Of a stretch of DNA of 64,000 bases, positions 15,305 through 24,342 are shown piece by piece. Source of the stretch: Aridibaculum aurantiacum (lineage in GTDB: Bacteria; Bacteroidota; Bacteroidia; Chitinophagales; Chitinophagaceae); contig NZ_JAFEWC010000001.1 in assembly GCF_017355875.1 (NCBI RefSeq), positions 2,046,001 to 2,110,000 on the forward strand, given 5' to 3'. The notes under the pieces were generated by a model, which saw only the letters and a program-made list of their open reading frames with translations, was not told the DNA's origin and made no database searches. The stretch's first letter is position 1, and each line of letters opens with the position of its first letter. A program made the translations under genes and the position numbers.

Positions 15305-16347
15305 TTCTGAAGGATTAGGTGAACGTAGTATTTGTTGTTTTCTGTCCTGATAGATAATTGGTGAAGGCCAGGATAAAGTAGTTCTAACCTGCGCCTTGTA
15401 TTTTTTAAACCAATTCCGGAATTTTCCAATTTGCTGGTTTCAGCAGATACAATATCATTCTCTATTTTAAAATCAATTTCTTTTTCATTGGCAGAAATAG
15501 ATAAAAAAATGGAAGATCTTTCTTTCGTGCTAATGCCGTATTTAAAAGCATTTTCTACAAAAGGAACCAGGATAAGCGGTGCTATCAATTTATTTTCAAC
15601 TGCAGTTTCTACATTAAATGTTGTTGTTGTTTTATCCGTTAGTCTTACCCTTTGCAGGTCTATAAAATCATTTAGAAACTTGATCTCGTTTTCAAGCGGC
15701 ACCCAATCATTTTTTGTTTCATGCAATACATAACGCATAATGGATGAAAGCTTCAGTACAGTTCCTGCGGTTGCATCACTTTTTACTACTGCCAGCGAAT
15801 AAATATTATTTAGCGTATTAAAAAGGAAATGCGGGTTGATCTGAGTTCTTAAAAAAGACAATTCTGTTTCTACCTTATCTTTCTCTACTTCTCTTTTTCT
15901 TTTTTCAGCCTGTAGCCATTGTTGCATCACTTTCATACAGGTACTAATGGTGAGCACTAAAAAGAAAACTGCTGTAGAACCATTGAAGATACTGATGCCT
16001 CCCGGGCGTCTTCTTCTAGCAAATTTTTCTTTTACTTCCTGCGGAAGATTAGCACGTAATGCATCGTCGAATAAACGAGGAAGTTGGATGAAAACAATAA
16101 AACAACCAAGTATGATAAGTAAATACCAAAGCCACTTTCGTTTGAACAGTAATCTTGGAATTAGTACTTCAGTATTGGTATAAAAGAAAGCGATCAGGTA
16201 AGCATTCAACGTAATGAGCATCCAGATGTATGGCTCGATGTAGTAGTGCAGGTTAGGATCGCGAAAGCGTGGTGAAAACACAAAAGGCAACAATAACAAA
16301 CAACTCCATGCTGCTATGTGAATGATTATAACGAGGTATCGCTTCAA
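15301..16347 (-). CDS. LytS-like sensor histidine kinase
   Basis: The 348-residue protein begins at a TTG (16347); no suitable ATG gives the first membrane helix. Four hydrophobic segments fill the first ~150 residues. A His-kinase domain of the LytS type (PF06580) follows, with QINPHFLFNTLNNIYSLAV carrying the phosphorylated His, and an ATPase domain with LVPFVENAFKYGIS (N-box) and GIGLKNTRRRLELLY (G-box). It has no extracytoplasmic sensor domain beyond the helices. It is translated just ahead of the LytTR regulator with an ATGA overlap. The signal is unknown. Confidence 0.92.
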   Translation of the reverse strand: MKRYLVIIIHIAAWSCLLLLPFVFSPRFRDPNLHYYIEPYIWMLITLNAYLIAFFYTNTEVLIPRLLFKRKWLWYLLIILGCFIVFIQLPRLFDDALRANLPQEVKEKFARRRRPGGISIFNGSTAVFFLVLTISTCMKVMQQWLQAEKRKREVEKDKVETELSFLRTQINPHFLFNTLNNIYSLAVVKSDATAGTVLKLSSIMRYVLHETKNDWVPLENEIKFLNDFIDLQRVRLTDKTTTTFNVETAVENKLIAPLILVPFVENAFKYGISTKERSSIFLSISANEKEIDFKIENDIVSAETSKLENSGIGLKNTRRRLELLYPGLHQLSIRTENNKYYVHLILQK

Positions 16348-16364
16348 ATTTGCTTATTGTGGTT

Positions 16365-16372
16365 CAAAGCTA
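16365..16372 (-). promoter_or_regulatory. Possible -7 box (TAGCTTTG) for the LytS/LytTR operon
   Basis: The minus-strand word TAGCTTTG fits TANNTTTG and lies 17 bases before the TTG start of the kinase. No -33 TTG is found at 17-23 bases. Confidence 0.35.
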
Positions 16373-16501
16373 TGGCAGGAGCAAATTGCATTGAAAGTTT
16401 CTGGATGTTACTGTTGTTTAATCGGTAAAGACAATCAAGTGACCAGCCATTTTTCAGCGTGTAATTCTCTTTACCATCTAAACAATTTCAGTTCTTCGAA
16501 A

Positions 16502-17317
16502 TCAATACTGCTCCTGTTCATTTGGGAAGTCAAGGCTTTTTACATCTTTTATATACTGCTGAACAGCCGTGGTTACCTGCTCTGCCATGTTCAGGTATTT
16601 ACGCAGAAAGCGAGGTTTGAATTCAGTATTAATGCCTAACATGTCGTGCATAACCAGTACCTGTCCATCGCAGTGCATGCCGGCACCAATGCCTATTGTA
16701 GGAACATCCAGCGATTCACTTACTTCTTTTGCAAGTGCTGCCGGAATTTTTTCCAGCACAATGGCAAAGCAGCCAACATCCTGCAGTAGTTGAGCATCGG
16801 AGCGCAGTTTATTTGCTTCCAGTTCTTCTTTTGCTCTTACGCTGTAGGTGCCAAATTTATAAATAGATTGAGGCGTCAGTCCCAGGTGACCCATCACAGG
16901 AATACCTGCACTTACAATGCGCTTGATGCTTTCTACTACTTCCTCGCCACCTTCCAGTTTTATAGCGTGCGCCCCTGTTTCTTTCATGATGCGTATAGCA
17001 GATGCAAGGGCTATTTCGCTATTTGACTGGTACGATCCAAATGGAAGATCAACCACAACCAGGCACCTGTTAATTCCGCGGATAACTGACGAGGCATGGT
17101 AGATCATTTGATCAAGCGTGATAGGGAGCGTGGTTTCATGACCTGCCATCACATTACTGGCGCTATCGCCCACCAGTATTACATCTATGCCTGACTGATC
17201 AAATAATTTAGCGAAAGAAAAGTCGTAAGCTGTGATCATGGAGATCTTTTCGCCTTTGTTCTTTAATTTTTGTAAAGTATTGGTTGTTACTTTTTTTATT
17301 TCAGAATGAACAGACAT
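16502..17317 (-). CDS. panB: 3-methyl-2-oxobutanoate hydroxymethyltransferase
   Basis: This 271-residue enzyme makes ketopantoate from 2-oxoisovalerate and methylene-THF, the first committed step of pantothenate and CoA synthesis. Family motifs are clear: [72 protein letters not shown] and [23 protein letters not shown]. The metal ligands (Asp in VGDS, Asp in VVDLPFG) and catalytic Glu are in place. It lies 5-6 kb from panC and panD and is transcribed alone. Confidence 0.96.
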   Translation of the reverse strand: MSVHSEIKKVTTNTLQKLKNKGEKISMITAYDFSFAKLFDQSGIDVILVGDSASNVMAGHETTLPITLDQMIYHASSVIRGINRCLVVVDLPFGSYQSNSEIALASAIRIMKETGAHAIKLEGGEEVVESIKRIVSAGIPVMGHLGLTPQSIYKFGTYSVRAKEELEANKLRSDAQLLQDVGCFAIVLEKIPAALAKEVSESLDVPTIGIGAGMHCDGQVLVMHDMLGINTEFKPRFLRKYLNMAEQVTTAVQQYIKDVKSLDFPNEQEQY

Positions 17318-17378
17318 GACTGGGTTGTTTCTGGTTGATGGTTTTGCTGCACAAAGACACAGCTAATTTTCAAAGCTG

Positions 17379-17386
17379 CAAACTTA
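17379..17386 (-). promoter_or_regulatory. Possible -7 box (TAAGTTTG) for panB
   Basis: The minus-strand word TAAGTTTG followed by C matches the Bacteroidota -7 consensus and lies about 60 bases before the panB start. No clear -33 TTG is seen. Confidence 0.35.
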
Positions 17387-17472
17387 TCTCTTTTATCTGT
17401 ACTGCCTAAAACGGCTGAATGAAAGGAGGGAGGCTTTAAGTTCGTTTCTGCATCCAGAAGAATGATGTGCAC

Positions 17473-17509
17473 AGGGAATAAAATTGAATTGTATTAGTAG
17501 TTATTCCCT
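17473..17509 (-). terminator. Weak hairpin at the ppx stop codon
   Basis: The arms AGGGAATAA and TTATTCCCT are perfectly complementary but separated by 19 bases, and one arm includes the ppx stop codon. It could end the ppk1-ppx transcript, though it lacks a good T-tract. Confidence 0.3.
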
Positions 17510-18409
17510 TACTTCTTGCAGCTGCTTTTTCTTTTTTACCTCATCGTAAAGGTGCTGAACCAAGCCATCGGCCAAACCAATTTTAGGAACATAAATCTCA
17601 TCAGCATCTGCCCAACGCAAGGCATTTACATATATCTGCAATGCAGGAACGATCACATCAGCGCGGTCTTCACGTAGTTTGTAAAGCCTGATACGATCTT
17701 CCAGCGAAACACTTGAAAGTTCTTTATGATAATCCCGAAGCAGGTCTAGCGTAAGCGGCTTGCCGTCTTTCTTTTTACTCAGAGAAAATACCTTGTTTAT
17801 ATTTCCACCTGTTCCTATAGCTGCTATTTTCTTAAAGCCTTTGGTGTTGGATTTCAGGAACTCCTTCATATTATTCCATGTTTCATCTCCCACCTGGTTC
17901 TTCAATAACCTGATGGTTCCAATGTTGAAGGATTTTTTAAAGACTAGGTTGCCATCAGCAAAAAAAGTCAGCTCCGTACTTCCTCCACCTACGTCTATAT
18001 ACAAATAGCTATGGTCGGTGTCCAGGTACTCAGCTATATGATTTTCGTAAATGATGGATGCTTCAAAATCGCCGGAGATCACTTCTATTTGTATACCTGT
18101 TTCCTGCTGTACCTTCCTGATGATCTCCTGGCTGTTGGAAGCATCGCGCATTGCACTGGTAGCGCAGGCAAGCAGGTGTTGCACTTCGTACACGTTCAGA
18201 AGATGGCGGTAGGCATGCATGGTCTGCATGATCATATTGAACCTATGATCTGTTATTAAACCTTTTTCAAATACATCAAAACCCAATCGCAGGGGCACAC
18301 GTACAAGGTTCAGTTTATTGAATTCAACTTTATTACCTGTGGTTTCTGTTACCTCAGTAATTAATAACCTGGCTGCATTACTTCCAATGTCAATGGCTGC
18401 TATTTTCAC
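17501..18409 (-). CDS. ppx: Ppx/GppA-family exopolyphosphatase
   Basis: The 302-residue protein has the ASKHA phosphatase fold: AAIDIGSNAARLLI at the N-terminus, ACATSAMRDASNSQEI, YIDVGGGSTELTFF and AIGTGGNINKV. It is the short form without the C-terminal HD-like domains of E. coli Ppx or GppA. It removes terminal phosphate from polyphosphate, or possibly from pppGpp. The start is a GTG at 18409, 20 bases inside the ppk1 3' end, so the synthesis and degradation genes are translationally coupled. Confidence 0.9.
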   Translation of the reverse strand: MKIAAIDIGSNAARLLITEVTETTGNKVEFNKLNLVRVPLRLGFDVFEKGLITDHRFNMIMQTMHAYRHLLNVYEVQHLLACATSAMRDASNSQEIIRKVQQETGIQIEVISGDFEASIIYENHIAEYLDTDHSYLYIDVGGGSTELTFFADGNLVFKKSFNIGTIRLLKNQVGDETWNNMKEFLKSNTKGFKKIAAIGTGGNINKVFSLSKKKDGKPLTLDLLRDYHKELSSVSLEDRIRLYKLREDRADVIVPALQIYVNALRWADADEIYVPKIGLADGLVQHLYDEVKKKKQLQEVRE

Positions 18410-20468
18410 TTTGCAAATGCGATTTTTTGTTCAGGTAATTAAATGTCTCAATCTGCGATCTTACCTTTTTCCCTTGTGTAGGTACATACAGGTTCGACAG
18501 TTGGTCATCCAATAATCTTGCCTTTACATTATCCTGCAGTTGAATATTAATGATGTCGATGATCTCTTGTTTGATAGCCTCATCCATTACAGGTGCTGCA
18601 GCTTCTATTCGGTGATCGAGGTTGCGCACCATCCAATCAGCTGATGATATGTAAACTTTTTCATTCCCGTCGTTCAAAAAGATCATCACACGCGCATGCT
18701 CCAGGTATTCATCCACAATACTTATGGGCACTACGTTTTGCTTCATTTTTTTGGAGTGCATCATGATGCAGAATATGCTGCGTATGATCAGTTTTATCTG
18801 CACACCTGCATGCGCTGCTTCGTATAGTTTCAGTATCAAAGGCTCATCGCTCAGCGAGTTCAACTTCAGGGTTATGGCTGCTGGCTTATTGGCTTTTGCA
18901 TTTCTTATCTCTTTGTTGATGAGCGCATTGATCTCTTTCCGCATCAGGTTGGGACAAACCAGGAGTGTTTTACAAAGCTTCAAAGATGCCACTCCTCTGC
19001 GTGGATTTTCAAACACTCGGAATATGCGGTTGATGTCGGCCATGATATGCCTGTTGCTGGTAAGCAGGCAATGATCGCCATAAACCCTTGCTGTTTGTTC
19101 GTTCAGGTTGCCGGTGCTTACAAAGCCATACTGGATCACCCTGTTTTCCAGCCTTTTCTTAATGATGCAAAGTTTCGCATGCACTTTCATATTGGGTAAT
19201 CCCATCAGCACTTTCACACCTTCATCTTCCATCTTTACCTTCCACTCCAGGTTAGCTTCTTCATCAAATCGTGCTCTTAGTTCCAGCATTACCGTTACAT
19301 CTTTTCCATTGCGGGCAGCATTGATAAGTGCATTTACCACTTTGGATGATTTGGCCAAACGATAGGCTGTTATTTTGATATTCGTCACTTGCGGATCTAT
19401 CGCAGCCTCTCTTAAAAGATCTATGATTGCATTGAATGAATGATACGGAAAATGCAGCATTACATCCTCCTTTAAGATTACATCTGTAACACGGTTGTAG
19501 TTCTTCAACGAAGGGTGGGGGAAAGGCTGCCGCCTGGTGCTCTTTTGTTCAAACACATCTGGAAAATCCATGAAGTGGCGGTAGTTGTGTATGCGCCCGC
19601 CCGGTATGATATTGTCGCGGCTCGAAAGGTTGAGCTTGCGGATAAGGAATTCCAAAAGACCGGCATCCATTTCTTTGTCGTAAACAAAACGAACTGGCTT
19701 ACCTCTTCTTCGGTTCTTTAAACCCTTTTCTATTTTTTGTATGAAGGAAGTGGAAATGTCATTGTCTATGTCTATCTCTGCATCTTTGGTTACATTGAAC
19801 ACATGTGATGTGAAGCTATCATAGCCAAAGTAGGAGAACACGTCAGGAAGATTGAAACGGATAACATCTTCCAACAGGATGATATTGTGTTCACCGGGTT
19901 TGCTTGGTAGCAAGATAAAACGACCTACCGCATTTGCCGGTACTTCTATAATCGCGTATTTCTGGTCGTAGGCTGTTTGTTGCTTTCGCATTACCACTCC
20001 CAGGTAAATAGATTTTTCTCTTAGGTAAGGAAAAACAGGAATGCTTTCAATAAGCAGCGGTATCACATTAGCACGTACCTCTTCTTCAAAAAACTTTTTT
20101 ACAAAAACCTGCTGTTCTTTATTCAGCTGTTGTTCGGTTACAAGATGTATTTTTTGTTGTTGCAGTTCCTTTAAGATTTCATTCCAAATTCTCGCAAATT
20201 CATTTTGTTGTTGAAGTACTATCAGTTGGATGTCCTGGAGAATTTGTTGTGGGTTCTCCTCCAGGTGCATGTTGTTTTTGCCAATAACCGTCATCCGCCG
20301 CAGGGTTGCCACACGCACCCTGAAAAACTCGTCAAGGTTGTTGGAGAATATGCCAAGAAAACGAATACGTTCTTTTAATGGAACGGATGGGTCATTTGCT
20401 TCCTGTAATACTCTTGCATTGAAACCGAGCCAGCTGATATCTCTTGGAATTAATTTCTTTTTGTGCAT
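18390..20468 (-). CDS. ppk1: Polyphosphate kinase 1
   Basis: This 692-residue enzyme makes polyphosphate from ATP. It has the N-terminal domain (RDISWLGFNARVLQEAND), the head domain with FFRVRVATLRR, and the two PLD-like catalytic domains. KVHAKLCIIKKR carries the autophosphorylated His, and EYLEHARVMIF carries the second His. The start was set at the ATG at 20468 rather than a TTG 21 bases upstream, because a TATATTTG promoter box occupies 20487-20494. The gene overlaps ppx by 20 bases. Confidence 0.96.
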   Translation of the reverse strand: MHKKKLIPRDISWLGFNARVLQEANDPSVPLKERIRFLGIFSNNLDEFFRVRVATLRRMTVIGKNNMHLEENPQQILQDIQLIVLQQQNEFARIWNEILKELQQQKIHLVTEQQLNKEQQVFVKKFFEEEVRANVIPLLIESIPVFPYLREKSIYLGVVMRKQQTAYDQKYAIIEVPANAVGRFILLPSKPGEHNIILLEDVIRFNLPDVFSYFGYDSFTSHVFNVTKDAEIDIDNDISTSFIQKIEKGLKNRRRGKPVRFVYDKEMDAGLLEFLIRKLNLSSRDNIIPGGRIHNYRHFMDFPDVFEQKSTRRQPFPHPSLKNYNRVTDVILKEDVMLHFPYHSFNAIIDLLREAAIDPQVTNIKITAYRLAKSSKVVNALINAARNGKDVTVMLELRARFDEEANLEWKVKMEDEGVKVLMGLPNMKVHAKLCIIKKRLENRVIQYGFVSTGNLNEQTARVYGDHCLLTSNRHIMADINRIFRVFENPRRGVASLKLCKTLLVCPNLMRKEINALINKEIRNAKANKPAAITLKLNSLSDEPLILKLYEAAHAGVQIKLIIRSIFCIMMHSKKMKQNVVPISIVDEYLEHARVMIFLNDGNEKVYISSADWMVRNLDHRIEAAAPVMDEAIKQEIIDIINIQLQDNVKARLLDDQLSNLYVPTQGKKVRSQIETFNYLNKKSHLQSENSSH

Positions 20469-20486
20469 ATCCGGTACATGAGGTTC

Positions 20487-20494
20487 CAAATATA
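20487..20494 (-). promoter_or_regulatory. -7 box (TATATTTG) for ppk1-ppx
   Basis: The minus-strand TATATTTG lies 18 bases before the ATG at 20468. It overlaps the longer-ORF TTG at 20489 and so rules that start out. Confidence 0.4.
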
Positions 20495-20656
20495 CAGGTT
20501 AGCACAAGGATACCCGCCAGCGGGGAAAGTGGTTAATAATTAAGTAATTAACTACCCGTGCAAGCGGAGCATTTGACAGCAATTAATAAAAAAGAAGTTG
20601 AATTACGGAGAAAGAAGAAGTAGCGCTAGAGTTAAGCCTTTTACTGATAGGTGATG

Positions 20657-21151
20657 CTATCCCAGCTTTCTGATCTTGTCAATAATCCCTGTTGTAGAAA
20701 AACCTTGAACGATAGGATTGATAACAACCCGACCACCATTAGCTATAACTTCTTTTGCACCAACAATGGTCTCTATGGTGTAATCGCCCCCCTTTACCAA
20801 TACATCAGGCATGATGGCATTGATAACATTTGCCGGAGTATCTTCTTCAAAAATTACAACGGCATCTACAATGTGCAGGCTTGCCATTAGCAGTGCGCGG
20901 CTGCGTTCGTTGTTCACAGGTCGTTCAGGACCTTTGAGCCTACGGGTACTTGCATCACTATTGATCGCCACAACCAGTAAGTCTGCTTCCGCAGCTGCTT
21001 CGCTTAAGGAAGCAATATGACCTTCGTGAAGAATATCGAAACAGCCGTTGGTAAATGAAATGGTTTTGCCTTCCTTTTTCCATTCAGCAACAGCATTGAG
21101 TAACTGCGGTAGGGAGTAAATCTTAGCTGGAATGAGTTGTGGCTGGCGCAT
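20657..21151 (-). CDS. rfaE2: RfaE2-type nucleotidyltransferase (D-glycero-beta-D-manno-heptose-1-phosphate adenylyltransferase-like)
   Basis: The ~165-residue protein has the cytidylyltransferase-like fold: FTNGCFDILHEGHIASL (HxGH nucleotide site), INSDASTRRLKGPERPV, MPDVLVKGGDYT and a GFSTTGIIDKI signature in place of ISTTxxIxKI. It matches the C-terminal (adenylyltransferase) half of HldE and is a stand-alone RfaE2. It should make ADP-heptose for LPS inner core, although no heptose kinase is nearby. The start at 21151 (MRQPQLIPAKIYSL) overlaps the flippase-like gene by 29 bases. It is the last gene of the panC-panD-flippase unit. Confidence 0.9.
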   Translation of the reverse strand: MRQPQLIPAKIYSLPQLLNAVAEWKKEGKTISFTNGCFDILHEGHIASLSEAAAEADLLVVAINSDASTRRLKGPERPVNNERSRALLMASLHIVDAVVIFEEDTPANVINAIMPDVLVKGGDYTIETIVGAKEVIANGGRVVINPIVQGFSTTGIIDKIRKLG

Positions 21152-22154
21152 GCATTTTCTTCTTTTTATTGAAATAGGGAAGTAGTCCAAGAGAGATAAA
21201 ACCTAACACAAGAACGATGATGAACTGGGCAAACCATTGAAGTGTACCGTTTGCAAAACCCAGTGCGAAGGATACACCGTTCAGCTTTAGGATATTGGCA
21301 AGAAACAAAGCATAAGCGCCTATTCCACCAGGAGTGATGATCATTCCTACACTTGCAAAAGCTAAAGCGGATAATCCTACTTCTAGTCCCAAACCTGATG
21401 TACCTACGGTGGCATAAAAGCCTACCCACGTACCCATCAGGTACAAGCCCCAGATGCCTATGCTCGAAACGATGAACCAGCCTTTTTGCTTCACATCTTT
21501 TACGCTGGTTATACCATGCCATATGCCCAAAAACAACTTATGTATTAAAAAGATAAAACGTATGTGTCTAAACTTTTTGAACAAAACATAAGTGGCTACC
21601 AGTAGCCCAAGTAAAATGGAAACAACAACAATCAATCTAGTATACGAAATCTCACCGCTTTTACCTTTTACAATGCTTTGTAGAATATCATAACCATAAT
21701 CGCCAATAACGTCATACTGGAAAGCGAAAGCAAGAATGAAAACCAGCATGAGCGTTACCATATCGAAAGCGCGTTCAGCTACTATGGTTCCTACCAATTT
21801 TTCTGCAGGTACTTTTTCATATTTAGCAAGGATGGTACATTTCAAAATTTCTCCTAAGCGTGGAATGGCAAGATTTGCAAGGTAGCCAATCATTACAGCA
21901 AAGAAAGTATTTGCCAGCGTTGGATTGTAACCCATAGGCTGCATGAGCATTTTCCAACGTATGGCGCGTAAAAGATGACTAATCGCAAGAATAATAAAGA
22001 CGGGAATAATGAGCCAATAGCGTGCAGTTGAAAAAGCAGCTTTGAAATTATCCCATTCTTCGGCGGGTATTTGCTGCAGGCTCCACCATACCAGGAATAT
22101 GCCCAATCCAAGGAAGGCCATATACTTTAGTATGTTGATTATTCTTCTTTTCAT
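21123..22154 (-). CDS. Lysylphosphatidylglycerol-synthase-TM / flippase-like membrane protein
   Basis: The 343-residue protein has about eight hydrophobic helices and the UPF0104/AglD-like pattern: LLRAIRWKMLMQPMGY, NTFFAVMIGYLANLAIPRLGEILKC, TIVAERAFDMV and GGIGAYALFLANIL. Family members are integral membrane proteins thought to flip lipids or to form the membrane part of MprF-like enzymes. No catalytic MprF domain is present. The ATG at 22154 was preferred over an upstream TTG. It lies 16 bases after panD and overlaps rfaE2, so it belongs to the same operon. The substrate is unknown. Confidence 0.85.
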   Translation of the reverse strand: MKRRIINILKYMAFLGLGIFLVWWSLQQIPAEEWDNFKAAFSTARYWLIIPVFIILAISHLLRAIRWKMLMQPMGYNPTLANTFFAVMIGYLANLAIPRLGEILKCTILAKYEKVPAEKLVGTIVAERAFDMVTLMLVFILAFAFQYDVIGDYGYDILQSIVKGKSGEISYTRLIVVVSILLGLLVATYVLFKKFRHIRFIFLIHKLFLGIWHGITSVKDVKQKGWFIVSSIGIWGLYLMGTWVGFYATVGTSGLGLEVGLSALAFASVGMIITPGGIGAYALFLANILKLNGVSFALGFANGTLQWFAQFIIVLVLGFISLGLLPYFNKKKKMHAPATTHSS

Positions 22155-22170
22155 GTGCAGCAATGGCTTC

Positions 22171-22515
22171 TTAAAGCAGGTTACCTTCCTTAGGAAAAAC
22201 TACAGAAGGTTTATATTTTTTTGCAGCTTCAAAATCCATTACTGCGTATGAGATGATAACAATTACATCACCCGTCATTCCTTTTCGTGCCGCCGGACCA
22301 TTAAGACATACCACACCACTTCCTCTCTTGCCTTTTATCAAGTAAGTTTCCAGTCGCTCGCCATTGTTCACATTCACCACCTGTATCTTTTCATGCTCTA
22401 TCATGTTGGCAGCATCCATCAGATCTTCATCTAATGTAAGACTACCTACATAATTCAGGTTCGCTTCAGTAATGGTAGCGCGATGAATTTTTGATTTTAA
22501 AATTTGAATTTGCAT
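22171..22515 (-). CDS. panD: Aspartate 1-decarboxylase proenzyme
   Basis: This 114-residue pyruvoyl enzyme makes beta-alanine from aspartate for pantothenate. The self-cleavage site is Gly24-Ser25 in [13 protein letters not shown]. Other family segments are the N-terminal [33 protein letters not shown], and [21 protein letters not shown]. It follows panC by 32 bases. A TACATTTG box at 22524-22531 suggests an additional internal promoter. Confidence 0.96.
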   Translation of the reverse strand: MQIQILKSKIHRATITEANLNYVGSLTLDEDLMDAANMIEHEKIQVVNVNNGERLETYLIKGKRGSGVVCLNGPAARKGMTGDVIVIISYAVMDFEAAKKYKPSVVFPKEGNLL

Positions 22516-22523
22516 AACGGGCG

Positions 22524-22531
22524 CAAATGTA
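22524..22531 (-). promoter_or_regulatory. Possible internal -7 box (TACATTTG) before panD
   Basis: The minus-strand TACATTTG followed by C lies in the panC-panD gap, 8 bases before the panD ATG. A transcript would be nearly leaderless, so this is uncertain. Confidence 0.3.
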
Positions 22532-22547
22532 AGGGGAACGGGTGAAG

Positions 22548-23396
22548 TTATTCTGATACCATTATATTGTCTATTAAGCGAACGTTGCCTATGAATGCTG
22601 CCACCAGTGCTACCAATTTATCTTGCTGACCTGGCATTGCAGGTTGTAAAGTATCAGAATCGGCAATAGCAACATAATCCACTTTATCAAAACCATTAGA
22701 AAGCAGCATATCACTTGCTTCTTTTTCCAATTCTTGCAGATCCCTGGATTTATAGTTTTCTTTTATATAAAGTAAAGCTTTATGTATGGCAGTTGCCTGT
22801 TGTTTTTCTGTTTCAGAAAGCCTGAGGTTGCGGCTACTCATTGCCAGCCCCGTTGTTTCGCGGAATGTATCGCCTGTTACCAATGTCACTTGGTGATTGA
22901 TGAGCTGTAACAATCTTTTGATCACCATACATTGCTGGTAATCTTTTATACCTAAAAACAGAACATCAGGTACTACTATATCTAATAGCCTGTGCACCAC
23001 CTGCGCTACACCTTGAAAGTGACCGGGTCTGAATTTACCTTCCAGTAAATTTTCCAGCTCACCAAGATCATAATGCATAGTGGCCTGCATACCACCGGGA
23101 TAAATCTCTTTTACTGAAGGAAGAAAAACAATATCAGCACCACTTTTCTCTAATAATTGAATGTCGTTATCTGTGGTTACCGGGTATTTTTCAAAATCCT
23201 TGGGATCGTTGAACTGGGTAGGATTAACAAAGATGCTTACCACGGTAATGTTTGCCTGTTGTTTACTTAATGCAACAAGCGATAGATGACCCGGGTGCAG
23301 TGCACCCATTGTAGGAACAAATCCAATAGTCTTTCCAGCTGATCGAAGCGATGCAATATGTTGAGAGAGATTGTTAATGTCGGTGAAAACAAGCAT
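22548..23396 (-). CDS. panC: Pantoate-beta-alanine ligase
   Basis: The 282-residue enzyme joins pantoate and beta-alanine with ATP. Motifs are [17 protein letters not shown] (His34 and His37 of the HxGH site), [50 protein letters not shown] and [15 protein letters not shown] (the KMSKS-like loop). It heads the panC-panD-flippase-rfaE2 operon and is divergent from the GT5-like gene, with 111 bases between them. Confidence 0.96.
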   Translation of the reverse strand: MLVFTDINNLSQHIASLRSAGKTIGFVPTMGALHPGHLSLVALSKQQANITVVSIFVNPTQFNDPKDFEKYPVTTDNDIQLLEKSGADIVFLPSVKEIYPGGMQATMHYDLGELENLLEGKFRPGHFQGVAQVVHRLLDIVVPDVLFLGIKDYQQCMVIKRLLQLINHQVTLVTGDTFRETTGLAMSSRNLRLSETEKQQATAIHKALLYIKENYKSRDLQELEKEASDMLLSNGFDKVDYVAIADSDTLQPAMPGQQDKLVALVAAFIGNVRLIDNIMVSE

Positions 23397-23456
23397 TAGT
23401 TAAGGGGTTATCAGGTTCGTAAGCCTTGAGCACAGCCGATTTAGAATAATATTTCT

Positions 23457-23464
23457 TACTTTTG
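23457..23464 (+). promoter_or_regulatory. -7 box (TACTTTTG) for the GT5-like gene
   Basis: TACTTTTG followed by C matches the Bacteroidota -7 consensus about 44 bases before the ATG at 23508. No -33 TTG lies at the usual spacing. Confidence 0.4.
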
Positions 23465-23507
23465 CCAACTCTTTTTTTAAGGAGTAACACGTAAACCAAT
23501 CGGATTA

Positions 23508-24326
23508 ATGTCAACAAAGAAAAGAATTTTATTCATTGCCAACGAGATGTCGCCTTATTTAGAGCTGACAGAATTTGCTGAGATAGTTAATAAGCTTGCT
23601 ATTAAAAGCAACGACTCTGGTTTGGAAGTGAGATGTATCATGCCTCGATTTGGTACTATCAATGAAAGACGTCACAGGTTGCACGAGGTGGTACGGTTGT
23701 CTGGTATAAATGTAAGTGTAGATAATGATGATTATCCATTACAAATTAAAGTGGCGTCTCTGCCTAATGCCCGGCTACAGGTTTATTTTCTAGATAATGA
23801 AGATTTCTTCAAAAGAAAATTCGTTTTTAATGATGAAAATGAGCAGTGGTATGATGACAACGATCTAAGAACGATCTTCTTTTGTAAAGGCGCTCTTGAG
23901 ACAGTTAAGAAATTTGGCTGGCCTCCTGACATTATTCATTGCAGTGGTTGGATGACTGGATTAATTCCTATGTATCTGAAAACTATTTACAAGAAAGAAC
24001 CAGTTTTTGCACATAGTAAAGTGATCTACACACTCGGCAGTACCACGTTTGAAGATAAGCTGAGTGATGATTTTCATAAGAAGGCGATCATTCATAATTC
24101 ACTTAAAGAAAAAGATGTAGAAGTATTTAAAGATGCTAACAATATTGCACTTCAGCGTGGTGGAGCATCTTATGCTGATGCAATTACTTTTGGTGGTGAT
24201 TCTATAGATAAAAAACTAGTGGATGAGTTCACCAAAGTGAAAGGAAAGAAGGTGCTTCCTTTCAAAGGCTGGGACAGTGATTTAACAGAGTATTTAGAAT
24301 TGTATAACGACCTTGCCTCGAAGTAA
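23508..24326 (+). CDS. Half-size glycogen/starch-synthase-like (GT5) protein
   Basis: The 272-residue product corresponds only to the N-terminal GT5 catalytic domain of glycogen synthase: RILFIANEMSPYLELTEFAEIVNKL, VRCIMPRFGTINERRH, YFLDNEDFFKRKF, DIIHCSGWMTGLIPMYLKT. It ends where the second Rossmann domain should begin. The ADP-glucose loop, normally K-[TV]-G-G-L after the first strand, reads E-L-T-E-F at residues 19-23. It is therefore unlikely to be an ordinary glycogen synthase. It is co-directional with a DUF4270 lipoprotein gene 16 bases downstream and divergent from panC. As I recall, this neighbourhood recurs in Bacteroidota. Confidence 0.8.
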   Translation: MSTKKRILFIANEMSPYLELTEFAEIVNKLAIKSNDSGLEVRCIMPRFGTINERRHRLHEVVRLSGINVSVDNDDYPLQIKVASLPNARLQVYFLDNEDFFKRKFVFNDENEQWYDDNDLRTIFFCKGALETVKKFGWPPDIIHCSGWMTGLIPMYLKTIYKKEPVFAHSKVIYTLGSTTFEDKLSDDFHKKAIIHNSLKEKDVEVFKDANNIALQRGGASYADAITFGGDSIDKKLVDEFTKVKGKKVLPFKGWDSDLTEYLELYNDLASK

Positions 24327-24342
24327 CTTCCCTTTCAAATCA

